A stretch of DNA of 14,790 nucleotides from Spirochaetaceae bacterium (GTDB lineage: Bacteria; Spirochaetota; Spirochaetia; PWKH01): the NCBI GenBank assembly GCA_003557605.1, contig PWNW01000171.1, forward strand, positions 1-14,790, written 5' to 3'. This document shows, piece after piece, positions 1-7,324 of the stretch (positions are counted from its first letter, which is position 1; each line of letters starts with the position of its first letter). The notes under the pieces are model-generated. The model was not told the DNA's origin. It saw only the letters and a list, made by a program, of their open reading frames with translations, and ran no database searches. The translations under genes and the position numbers were made by a program.

Positions 1-365
1 CGGAGACTTGCACCGGGTTCAAAGGTCAAAATGTACATTTCCAGGTCTCCCACCATGCTTAACGGGGAAAGAACATGGATCAGCACCCCTTCCTCTTCCG
101 TATCAAGGGTTGTGATGTTCTCATACCGGTCATGCTGAAATGTTCTATTAGGTTCCCGGGCCCCCTCCAGCAGCTCACCGATTTCCACCCCAAGGCCCTG
201 GGCTATTTTCCAGACCGTTGCAATGGTCGGGTTTACCTTGTCCGATTCGATCTGGCTGAGCATGGCCTTTGATACATTGCTTTTCTCGCTGAGCACATTA
301 AGCGTCAGGTTCTGTGCTGAGCGGATACGCTGAATATTCTTTCCAATCATCGGCGGTTTCTCCAT
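1..365 (-). CDS. XRE-family transcriptional regulator with cupin domain (C-terminus beyond window)
   Basis: This is a DNA-binding regulator read leftward off the window edge; 121 codons are visible. The N-terminus (about residues 8-62) is a lambda-repressor-like helix-turn-helix, with the recognition part reading VSKAMLSQIESDKVNPTIAT, followed by the WKIAQGLGV helix. After a short linker, residues from about 85 on (VLIHVLSP, then EMYILTFEPGASL) look like the first strands of a cupin sensor barrel; this makes it the SutR/PuuR-like XRE-cupin type, usually about 180-190 residues. The start ATG (365-363) has AGGGG about 11 bases upstream. It is divergent from tdh-kbl, and a dyad operator lies between them, so it most likely represses or controls that threonine operon and itself. 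The effector is not readable from the sequence; threonine or glycine is only a guess from context. Confidence 0.88.
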   Translation of the reverse strand, partial: MEKPPMIGKNIQRIRSAQNLTLNVLSEKSNVSKAMLSQIESDKVNPTIATVWKIAQGLGVEIGELLEGAREPNRTFQHDRYENITTLDTEEEGVLIHVLSPLSMVGDLEMYILTFEPGASL

Positions 366-381
366 CTTTCTCGGTTCCCCT

Positions 382-410
382 TTGACTTTGCTCCAAAAGT
401 TCACTATAAT
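382..410 (+). promoter_or_regulatory. Promoter for tdh-kbl
   Basis: TTGACT (382-387), a 17-base spacer and a perfect TATAAT (405-410) make a near-consensus housekeeping promoter. Predicted start is near 417, giving a 60-base leader before the tdh ATG. Such a strong promoter with a dyad over its -10 box suggests control by repression. Confidence 0.7.
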
Positions 411-422
411 GAACAAAGTTCA
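396..422. promoter_or_regulatory. Putative XRE-cupin operator: three GTTCA/TGAAC half-sites
   Basis: GTTCA (399-403), TGAAC (410-414) and GTTCA (418-422) form two overlapping inverted repeats, one with a 6-base and one with a 3-base spacer. AAAGTTCA also occurs twice as a direct repeat (396-403, 415-422). The array covers the -10 box and start of the tdh promoter and the leader of the divergent regulator. As I recall it, the E. coli PuuR (XRE-cupin) site contains TATAATGAACA, which is present here at 405-415. Binding by the adjacent regulator is inferred. Confidence 0.55.
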
Positions 423-437
423 ATATATCATGTATGT

Positions 438-467
438 ATTGTATGGTGTTGGTGTTGCCTATGTCAA
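438..467 (-). promoter_or_regulatory. Promoter for the XRE-cupin regulator gene
   Basis: On the minus strand, TTGACA (467-462) is followed by an 18-base spacer and TACAAT (443-438). That is a full-consensus -35 and a five-of-six -10 for the housekeeping sigma factor. Predicted transcription start is near 431, which leaves a leader of about 65 bases containing the GTTCA/TGAAC half-sites. The -35 overlaps the tdh ribosome binding site on the other strand. Confidence 0.6.
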
Positions 468-477
468 GGAAGGCTGT

Positions 478-1443
478 ATGAAAAGAATCCTTATTACCGG
501 TGCACTTGGGCAGCTCGGGTCTGAGCTTGCAGCAGAGCTGCGCAGCCGCTACGGAGTTTCCAATGTGGTGCTTTCTGACATCCGAGATGATGTGAACCGG
601 CAGCTTGTGGAGGAAGGACCCTTTGAACTGCTTGACTGCAGAGATTTTGAAGCGGCAGGGGCTGTTATTAAACGGCATCGAATTGATGCGGTATATCATC
701 TGGCGGCGATGCTTTCTGCTGCTGCGGAGCGTGATCCGCTTCGTGCATGGGACATCAACATGAACGGACTGCTGGCGGTGCTTGAAGCTGCCAGGGCCTA
801 TTCCTGCGCACTGTTCACCCCCTCCTCCATCGGATGCTTCGGGCCGAGCACACCGAAACGATATACCCCTCAAGATACCCTTCAGCGGCCGACATCCATC
901 TACGGTGTAACAAAGACTGCGGGAGAACTGCTGTGTGATTACTATCATCATGCCTTTGATGTTGATACCCGGGGGATACGCTTCCCGGGTATCATCTCAA
1001 GTCTGACCCCCCCTGGGGGAGGGACAACCGATTATGCAGTTGAGATCTACTATGCCGCCGCTTCCTCCGGGCACTATGAGTGTCCCTTGGCGGGAGATAC
1101 CTACCTTGATATGATGTATATGCCCGATGCGGTGAGGGCTGCAGCGGAGATCATGGAGGCTGACCCGGCCAGACTTCGGCACCGCAATGCCTTCAACGTT
1201 ACTGCCATGAGTTTTTCCCCTGAAGAGCAGGCGGCGTATATCAGGAAGTATGTACCGGACTTTGAGATAACCTACCGTATAGATCCTGTGCGTCAGGCAA
1301 TTGCAAATTCCTGGCCCGACTGCATGGAGGACTATGCAGCCCGGGTTGAATGGGACTGGGAGCCTGAATATGACCTTGATATGATGACTCAAGACATGCT
1401 CGATGCGGTCAGGAGGCATCCGCAGGGAGGAAGAAATGTTTAA
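478..1443 (+). CDS. tdh: L-threonine 3-dehydrogenase, short-chain (epimerase-like) type
   Basis: This enzyme oxidises L-threonine with NAD to 2-amino-3-ketobutyrate, the substrate of the next gene. The 321-residue protein begins with a Rossmann GALGQLG motif (residues 8-14) and has the extended-SDR active site YGVTK (Y142, K146), with SS at 116-117 upstream. The run PPGGGTTDYAVE (178-189) is characteristic of SDR-type threonine dehydrogenases, as opposed to the zinc alcohol-dehydrogenase type found in E. coli. I chose the ATG at 478 because AAGGAAGG (466-473) sits just before it and the protein then starts with the nucleotide-binding strand; an upstream in-frame ATG at 382 would lie inside the promoter. 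The stop overlaps the kbl start by 8 bases, so translation is probably coupled. Confidence 0.9.
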   Translation: MKRILITGALGQLGSELAAELRSRYGVSNVVLSDIRDDVNRQLVEEGPFELLDCRDFEAAGAVIKRHRIDAVYHLAAMLSAAAERDPLRAWDINMNGLLAVLEAARAYSCALFTPSSIGCFGPSTPKRYTPQDTLQRPTSIYGVTKTAGELLCDYYHHAFDVDTRGIRFPGIISSLTPPGGGTTDYAVEIYYAAASSGHYECPLAGDTYLDMMYMPDAVRAAAEIMEADPARLRHRNAFNVTAMSFSPEEQAAYIRKYVPDFEITYRIDPVRQAIANSWPDCMEDYAARVEWDWEPEYDLDMMTQDMLDAVRRHPQGGRNV

Positions 1444-2638
1444 GACCATGAAAGACAGTATAGTACAGCAGCTTGAAGTATTGAAGCAGCAGGGGCTGTA
1501 TAAAACAGAACGGGTAATCTGTTCAGCCCAGGGGAACAGGATTGAGACTCCCGAGGGTGAGGTGCTGAATTTCTGTGCAAACAACTACCTGGGACTTTCA
1601 AACCATCCGGAGATCATTGAAGGGGCAAAGCAGGCAATGGACGCCTGGGGATACGGTTTGTCATCGGTCCGGTTTATCTGCGGGACCCAGCAGCTGCATA
1701 AGGAGCTGGAGCGCTCTGTAAGCAGGTTTCTCGGCACCGAGGATACCATTCTGTATGCTGCATGCTTTGACGCCAACGGGGGGGTGTTTGAACCCCTTTT
1801 GTCCCAGGAAGATGCGGTAATTTCAGATGCGCTCAATCATGCTTCAATAATTGACGGTGTGAGGCTCTGCAGGGCCCAGCGGTACCGGTATGCCCACAGC
1901 GATATGGAGGACCTTAAACGGTGCCTTGAAGAAGCCAGGGGAAGCAGATACCGGCTTATCTGCACCGATGGGGTGTTCTCCATGGACGGAGATATCGCCC
2001 TGCTTCCGGAAATTTGTGCCCTCGCTGAGGCCTATGATGCCCTTGTTCTAGTGGATGACTCACATGCCACCGGATATATCGGTAAGACCGGCCGGGGCAC
2101 GCCGGAATACCATGGAGTGCAGGACAATGTAGATATCATCACCACCACATTTGGAAAAGCACTTGGAGGGGCCAGCGGAGGATGCGTCTCCGGAAAAAAG
2201 GAGATCATTGAACTGCTTCGTCAGCGTTCAAGGCCCTATCTCTTTTCAAATACCCTTGCTCCCGCAGTAGCGGGGGGAACTATGAAGGCCCTGGAGCTGC
2301 TTTCTGATGATCTGAGCTTTCGCAGCAGGCTGCTTGAGAATACTGCATGGTTCAGGAGCATGATAACCAGTCTGGGGTATGACATACTTCCAGGCGATAC
2401 GGCAATAATACCGGTGATGCTTTATGATGAACCCCTGGCAGTAAAACTGGCGGATGAACTGCTCAAGGAAGGGATTTATGTGATTGGGTTCACCTATCCG
2501 GTTGTTCCCAGAGGTAAGGCGCGCATCCGCATCCAGATATCTGCATCCCATACCAGGGAGGACCTGGAGCAGGCAGTTAAGGCATTTCGTACAGCGGGGA
2601 TACGGCTGGGCATCATCAGCAGTCAGGATGAAAGGTAG
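1436..2638 (+). CDS. kbl: 2-amino-3-ketobutyrate CoA ligase (glycine C-acetyltransferase)
   Basis: This PLP enzyme of the alpha-oxoamine synthase family cleaves 2-amino-3-ketobutyrate with CoA to glycine and acetyl-CoA, completing threonine breakdown started by tdh. The 400-residue length matches the E. coli enzyme (398) and the sequence is collinear with it throughout. Landmarks are NFCANNYLGL (45-54), SVRFICGTQ (77-85), NHASIIDGVR (134-143), DDSHATG (207-213) and the PLP lysine K241 in TTFGKALGG. The ATG at 1436 is preceded by AGGGAGGAAGAA; an alternative ATG at 1448 has weaker support. The last 16 bases overlap the end of sbcB on the opposite strand, with no terminator visible between them. 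Confidence 0.95.
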   Translation: MFKTMKDSIVQQLEVLKQQGLYKTERVICSAQGNRIETPEGEVLNFCANNYLGLSNHPEIIEGAKQAMDAWGYGLSSVRFICGTQQLHKELERSVSRFLGTEDTILYAACFDANGGVFEPLLSQEDAVISDALNHASIIDGVRLCRAQRYRYAHSDMEDLKRCLEEARGSRYRLICTDGVFSMDGDIALLPEICALAEAYDALVLVDDSHATGYIGKTGRGTPEYHGVQDNVDIITTTFGKALGGASGGCVSGKKEIIELLRQRSRPYLFSNTLAPAVAGGTMKALELLSDDLSFRSRLLENTAWFRSMITSLGYDILPGDTAIIPVMLYDEPLAVKLADELLKEGIYVIGFTYPVVPRGKARIRIQISASHTREDLEQAVKAFRTAGIRLGIISSQDER

Positions 2639-4038
2639 CGTCGTTCCATTTCCTGAACATACTCAGAAAGCTCCTTCAGGACCAGGCGGTCACGGTTTTC
2701 CGTGTCAGGGCTGGAAGCTTTCTCACGGATTTTACGACGGAAAAACGGCAGATCAATCATGACATCCCCTGGCGGGAAAAGCATGCGGGAGGCCACATGA
2801 CGGTTCCATCTCTGCCTCTGGGTCGGAGTGAGGACCTCCGGGAAGTTTCTGCAGACAAACCGCCAGATCATCTCCGGGGCCCGGGAATCATCAAACCTCA
2901 TTGAGGTGCTTTCCTCAAGCATCTGCTCAGGTGCTGTCCGGTGTATCATGGAAAACCGTTTCCGGTCGGCATCACTGAAGAACCCCTTGCTGTATATCTG
3001 AAAGTCAGGGTCTTCCACAGTTTCGTATTCTGCATGTTCAAAGGCAGCGCGGATCTTAAAGGGAATATCATGGCGCGCCTGAAGCCGACGCAGGTGGGTA
3101 AGGCACAGATCACGGTCAATACCAAGACGTTCGGCACTGAGGTCGTCCAGGGTGGGATAGGGAGCGATAAAGGGACATTTATTCAACGGGACATGCACCA
3201 GCTGCACCTCCTCCTGGAGTCTTGAGGGAGGACAGGTGATCAGTGTTTCGGGGTCCTGCTGAAGATCAAAGCAGATAAGGTTATTGCTGTTTCGCGGATC
3301 GGCAGTAAGGGGAACAACCAGGGAAGTGCATCCCCGAGAAGTGGTGAACTGAAATGATGTACATACCAGGGGTTTAAGTTCAGGAAGGGCTATGAGGTTT
3401 TTCAGGCGCTGTTTTTTTCTCATTTTATAGGAGTAGAGGAACAGGTCTTTCTGCACCTGGTAAAGTTTCTTTGCCAGGGTTATGGTGGCATACACATCCG
3501 CAAGGGCGTCATGGGCATGCTCATGTTCAATACCGTTTGCCTTTGTCAAATCTCCAAGGCGGAAGCTTGGTTTTCCGTTTTCATGAACAGGCCAGTTCAT
3601 GCCTTCAGGCCGAAGATCATGGGCGGCCCGCATCAGGTCAATGATGTCCCATCTGCTGTTTCCGTCGGCATATTCTCTGCGGTAGGGGTCCATTAAGTTC
3701 CTGTAGAGGCAGTTCCTGATAAACTCATCATCAAATCTAATATTGTTGTATCCCGCCACACAGGTGCCTGGACGGGAAAATTCCTTGGCAATGCGCTGCA
3801 CTGCCTCGTATTCGGTAACTCCATGCTTGAGCGTCTGCTGGGGGGTTATGCCCGTGACCAGGCAGGCAAGGGGATCGGGTATGTAGTCCTCAGGAATCTT
3901 TACATACAGCAGGACAGGGTCTTCAACAGCCTCGAAGGAACGGTTTGTTCTGACCCCGGCAAACTGAGCAATTCTGTCATGCTGAGTATGGGTCCCAAAT
4001 GTTTCCAGGTCATACCAGAAGAGACTCTGCATTTCCAT
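2623..4038 (-). CDS. sbcB: Exodeoxyribonuclease I
   Basis: ExoI degrades single-stranded DNA 3' to 5' and acts in mismatch repair and recombination. The 471-residue protein (E. coli 475) has the DnaQ-like DEDDh site: D10 and E12 in DLETFGTH, D103 in NNIRFDDE, H176 and D181 in HAHDALADVYAT. These fall five positions before the corresponding E. coli residues (15, 17, 108, 181, 186). The SH3-like and C-terminal helical parts are present too, for example LDDLSAERLGIDRDLC and IYSKGFFSDADRKR. It lies 11 bases behind speB on the same strand, so it is probably the last gene of the polyamine operon. Two ATGs compete: 4038 sits almost on AGGG, while 4032 has AGGG at a normal distance (7 bases), so the true start may be two codons later. 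Confidence 0.93.
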   Translation of the reverse strand: MEMQSLFWYDLETFGTHTQHDRIAQFAGVRTNRSFEAVEDPVLLYVKIPEDYIPDPLACLVTGITPQQTLKHGVTEYEAVQRIAKEFSRPGTCVAGYNNIRFDDEFIRNCLYRNLMDPYRREYADGNSRWDIIDLMRAAHDLRPEGMNWPVHENGKPSFRLGDLTKANGIEHEHAHDALADVYATITLAKKLYQVQKDLFLYSYKMRKKQRLKNLIALPELKPLVCTSFQFTTSRGCTSLVVPLTADPRNSNNLICFDLQQDPETLITCPPSRLQEEVQLVHVPLNKCPFIAPYPTLDDLSAERLGIDRDLCLTHLRRLQARHDIPFKIRAAFEHAEYETVEDPDFQIYSKGFFSDADRKRFSMIHRTAPEQMLEESTSMRFDDSRAPEMIWRFVCRNFPEVLTPTQRQRWNRHVASRMLFPPGDVMIDLPFFRRKIREKASSPDTENRDRLVLKELSEYVQEMERRYLSS

Positions 4039-4049
4039 ACCCTATGGTA

Positions 4050-4952
4050 TCACAGATGGGGAGAGCGAGAAAGTGCCGGTGAAGCCAGTCCCATGAGCAC
4101 ATATACCAGTTTCGCAGCGGTATAGCTGCAGTGATGAAGCCCCGGCGAGGGAGCCAGTTCAACCACATCTGCACCGATAATATGCCTTTTTGCGGCATAC
4201 TGCTTCAGCAGCTCTATGGTTTCCCACCAGAACAGCCCTCCCGGTTCCGGAGTACCGGTAGCGGGCATCAGGGAAGCATCAAAGCAGTCGACATCAAAGG
4301 TGATGTACACATTTTTTGGAAATTTGGGTGGAAGTGCGGCATCACCAAACCCTGATGCAGAATGAAGCAGTCTGTGCACCTGAGATGCATCGCAGTATGA
4401 CACATGAAATGTCTTCCTGGCTTCCAGTTCCTCTTCGCAGAAGTTCCTGACGCCGACTTGAAGCAGGGGGATGCCCTTCTCGACAGCCCTCCTCATGACA
4501 GAAGCATGGCTCCATACAGACCCTTCATAGGAATCCCGCAGGTCCATGTGGGCATCAAACTGGATGATCCCCACACTTCCCGCGGGATATTTCCGGCTGA
4601 TCAGTTCAATCGCTGCGTTGGTGATGCTGTGCTCCCCTCCAAGCAGGATGGGGACTGACCCAGATGAAACCGCCTGATCCATCACATCAGCGGTCCTTAC
4701 GTACACCTCCTGGGGGCTGTTCTTCCAGCTGCAGTCCACAGGAGGAGCAGTGAAGATTCCATATACTCCGGGCTCTCCCAGACCTTCAGTGAGCTTTTCC
4801 AACTGCTGAGATGCTTCCAGCACTGCTGCGGGGCCTTGGGCTGTGCCTGTCCCGTATGAAACGGTGGATTCAAGGGGGACCGGTATGATGTGGTATCGTG
4901 ATGATGAAGGAGAGCTGCTTCGGTATTCAGACTGCAGAAAGCTGTATTTCAT
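4050..4952 (-). CDS. speB: Agmatinase (agmatine ureohydrolase)
   Basis: This arginase-family metalloenzyme probably hydrolyses agmatine to putrescine and urea. The 300-residue length fits the family (E. coli 306). Binuclear manganese ligands are all visible: H108 in GGEHS, D133, H135 and D137 in DAHMD, and D220 and D222 in FDVDCFD. ATGTPEPGG (231-239) and VVELAP (263-268) are further family signatures. DAHMD with the following WSHAS is more typical of agmatinases than of arginases, and SpeA upstream supplies agmatine. The ribosome site AGGAGG (4965-4960) is 7 bases before the ATG and overlaps the nspC stop codon, so translation is probably coupled. Arginase or guanidinobutyrase activity is less likely. 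Confidence 0.9.
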   Translation of the reverse strand: MKYSFLQSEYRSSSPSSSRYHIIPVPLESTVSYGTGTAQGPAAVLEASQQLEKLTEGLGEPGVYGIFTAPPVDCSWKNSPQEVYVRTADVMDQAVSSGSVPILLGGEHSITNAAIELISRKYPAGSVGIIQFDAHMDLRDSYEGSVWSHASVMRRAVEKGIPLLQVGVRNFCEEELEARKTFHVSYCDASQVHRLLHSASGFGDAALPPKFPKNVYITFDVDCFDASLMPATGTPEPGGLFWWETIELLKQYAAKRHIIGADVVELAPSPGLHHCSYTAAKLVYVLMGLASPALSRSPHL

Positions 4953-4963
4953 GAAGCTTCCTC

Positions 4964-6103
4964 CTAGGAGAGCCGGTTCCGGTAGTCTTCATACTCAAAG
5001 GAACGTACCAGTTCATAGCCCGTGTCATGGTGCCATATCCCGATATCAGGGAGGCCGATACCGTTGAACATATTGGTTTTCACCATAGTATAGTGCATCA
5101 TATCTTCAAATACGACACGGTCTCCGACATGCAGGGGGCGGTCAAAGAGGTAGTCTCCTGCCGTATCTCCGGCAAGGCAGGTGGCCCCTCCCATCCGGTA
5201 TCTGAAGGGGCTGCTTTCCGGGGATTCTCTGTCTATGGTCCTTGCATCCCTGATGCGGGGAGTATAGGGCATTTCTATGCAGTCAGGCATATGAGCTGCA
5301 AATGAAGCATCAAGCATGGCGGTGGTGATGCCTCCGCTTTCAACCAGATCAAGCACCTCTGCAACCAGGACTCCGGTTTCCCAGACAAATGCAGCTCCCG
5401 GTTCCAGTATCAGTTCAATATGGGGATGCCGGTCATGAAACTCCTGCAGGACCTGCTTGAGGATATCTGTGCGGTATCCGTCTCGGGTTACCAGGTGCCC
5501 GCCTCCGAGGTTCAGCCATGAAATGTCTGGAAGAAGATGGGAAAACAGCCGCTCAATGTGCTCCAGGGTAAGTTTCAGATCCTCTTCTCCGCTCTCACAC
5601 AGATTATGGGAATGCAGGCCGGAAATCCCCTCCGGAAGTGACGGCAGGTCGGCAGCCTGGACGCCAAGGCGGGATCCGGGTATGCAGGGGTTGTAAAGGT
5701 CGGTTTCAACGGAGGAATATTCCGGGTTTATCCTGATCCCTGCAGAAGCCCCTTGAAGCTCCCCGCGGTACTGTTCATACTGCCGCAGGGAATTAAAGGT
5801 AACATGATCTGATACCGCGGCAATTTCTGGAAAGTCTTTTGGAATATATACCGGTGCATAGGCGTGGACTTGAGGAAAAAACTCCCGTGCCAGCCGTGCC
5901 TCATTAAGTGAGCTTGCAGCTGCTCCTGAAGCTGTCTGTGCAATCTGCTCAAAGACTCGATGCATAGCAAATCCCTTCAGGGCAAAAAGGAATCTGCATG
6001 GGGCATGGTTCTGTATGTCAGAAATAACATCGAGATTTCTTTGAAATTTCTGGTACTCCAGAACAAATGACGGAGTTGCGGGAATGTTCTTCAGTTCCTC
6101 CAT
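4964..6103 (-). CDS. nspC: Carboxynorspermidine/carboxyspermidine decarboxylase
   Basis: This PLP-dependent fold-III (alanine racemase-like) decarboxylase converts carboxyspermidine to spermidine, or carboxynorspermidine to norspermidine. At 379 residues it matches Vibrio NspC (about 377). The PLP lysine is K43 in FALKGF. Other landmarks are GLHSHNLCESG (162-172), the phosphate-binding LNLGGGH (197-203), LEPGAA (233-238), the active-site cysteine C309 in CLAGD, and MFNGIG near the C-terminus. The ATG directly abuts the stop codon of the upstream dehydrogenase (TAA then ATG with no gap), with AGGGA 7 bases before it. With SpeA and SpeB making putrescine, spermidine is the likely product; norspermidine would need diaminopropane from elsewhere. 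Confidence 0.93.
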   Translation of the reverse strand: MEELKNIPATPSFVLEYQKFQRNLDVISDIQNHAPCRFLFALKGFAMHRVFEQIAQTASGAAASSLNEARLAREFFPQVHAYAPVYIPKDFPEIAAVSDHVTFNSLRQYEQYRGELQGASAGIRINPEYSSVETDLYNPCIPGSRLGVQAADLPSLPEGISGLHSHNLCESGEEDLKLTLEHIERLFSHLLPDISWLNLGGGHLVTRDGYRTDILKQVLQEFHDRHPHIELILEPGAAFVWETGVLVAEVLDLVESGGITTAMLDASFAAHMPDCIEMPYTPRIRDARTIDRESPESSPFRYRMGGATCLAGDTAGDYLFDRPLHVGDRVVFEDMMHYTMVKTNMFNGIGLPDIGIWHHDTGYELVRSFEYEDYRNRLS

Positions 6104-7321
6104 TTATGAATCCCTGGTAATGTCGGTAAAGGCCAGCTCAATATCTACAAGAATTTCCCATGGCAGACCGTATTTCGGAAGCAGTTCCATAAACGGGTCG
6201 GGATCAAACTGCTCCATATTCCAGACTCCTGGTTTCAGCCAGGTACCCTCTGCCATCAGCTTTGCACCGATAGATGCGGGAACTCCCGTGGTGAATGAGA
6301 CTGCCTGCGCCTTGGTGTCGCGGTAGGCTTCGGTATGGCTGCAGTTGTTGAAAATATAGACCGTACGCTCCTTTCCGTCCTTCACCCCGCGCATCTGGCA
6401 TCCTATGGAGGTCTCCCCCTGATATCCTTCACCAAGGGATGAGGGTTCAGGAAGCACAGCCTTGAGGAACTGCAGGGGCTGAATCAAGGTTCCTTCAAAG
6501 TCAATTGGCTCAATGCTGGTCATGCCCACATTCTGCAGCACCTTGAGATGGGTTATATACTGCTGGGAAAAGGTCATCCAGAAACGGGCGCGCTTCAGGG
6601 AGGGGAAATGCTTTACCAGCGACTCAAGCTCCTCATGGAAGAGCAGGTAGGACTCCCTGGGTCCTATGCGGGGGTATTCGACGCTGGTATGAATCTCCAG
6701 AGGATCAGTCTCCTTCCATGCACCGTTTTCCCAGTACCGGCCTGGCTGGGTGATTTCACGGATGTTTATTTCAGGGTTGAAGTTTGTGGCAAACGCCTTT
6801 CCATGGTCCCCGGCATTGCAGTCGACGATATCGAGATAGTGGATTTCATCAAGATAGTGCTTTACCCCGTAGGCGGTGAAGACATTGGTGACTCCCGGAT
6901 CAAATCCGCACCCTAGGAGGGCTGTAATTCCTGCTTCGGCAAACCGGTCATGGTAGTCCCACTGCCAGGAGTATTCAAACTTAGCTTTGTCCTTCGGTTC
7001 ATAGTTTGCTGTATCAAGATAGTGAACTCCCGTTTCCAGGCAGGCTTCCATGATCGGAAGGTCCTGGTAGGGCAGAGCAACATTGATCAGCAGGTCAGGT
7101 TTGAACTGACGGATCAGGGAAACAGTTTCTTCTGTCTTGTCTGCGTCAACTCGGGCCGTAGAGACAGGTACCGGTCCTGATTCCGAGGCGATTTCATCAC
7201 TTTTCTTTTTTGTCCTGCTGGCAAGCAGTATTTCTTCGTAGGTCTCCTCCATCCGGGCGCATTTTTTTGTCACCACATTTCCGACACCTCCGGCTCCGAT
7301 GATAAGCAGTCGTTTTTTCAT
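6104..7321 (-). CDS. Carboxynorspermidine/carboxyspermidine dehydrogenase (saccharopine dehydrogenase family)
   Basis: This enzyme is predicted to reductively condense putrescine (or diaminopropane) with aspartate beta-semialdehyde using NADPH, forming the substrate of NspC. The 405-residue protein starts with the Rossmann motif IIGAGGVGNVV (7-17) and has the saccharopine-dehydrogenase runs NVALPYQDLPIMEACL (80-95), YLDTANYE (101-108) and GCGFDPGVTNVF (137-148). Family membership alone could also suggest a lysine-pathway saccharopine dehydrogenase, but direct linkage to nspC, speA and speB strongly favours the polyamine role. The ribosome site AGGAGG (7335-7330) lies inside the last codons of speA, 8 bases before the ATG; the intergenic gap is 3 bases. 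The sequence does not settle which diamine is preferred. Confidence 0.9.
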   Translation of the reverse strand: MKKRLLIIGAGGVGNVVTKKCARMEETYEEILLASRTKKKSDEIASESGPVPVSTARVDADKTEETVSLIRQFKPDLLINVALPYQDLPIMEACLETGVHYLDTANYEPKDKAKFEYSWQWDYHDRFAEAGITALLGCGFDPGVTNVFTAYGVKHYLDEIHYLDIVDCNAGDHGKAFATNFNPEINIREITQPGRYWENGAWKETDPLEIHTSVEYPRIGPRESYLLFHEELESLVKHFPSLKRARFWMTFSQQYITHLKVLQNVGMTSIEPIDFEGTLIQPLQFLKAVLPEPSSLGEGYQGETSIGCQMRGVKDGKERTVYIFNNCSHTEAYRDTKAQAVSFTTGVPASIGAKLMAEGTWLKPGVWNMEQFDPDPFMELLPKYGLPWEILVDIELAFTDITRDS

Positions 7322-7324
7322 AGT

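Noticed and set aside
298..951. A 217-codon open frame on the minus strand opposite tdh and the regulator start.
   Set aside because: It overlaps the well-supported tdh gene, resembles no family, and its last codons cover the regulator's start in a different frame.
997..1584. A 195-codon minus-strand open frame across the tdh-kbl junction.
   Set aside because: It is antisense to two recognised genes, has no ribosome site and shows Cys/Pro/Arg-rich noise composition.
6104..7321. Saccharopine dehydrogenase of lysine metabolism.
   Set aside because: The gene is directly coupled to nspC and lies between speA and speB, so the carboxy(nor)spermidine dehydrogenase role of the same family fits better.
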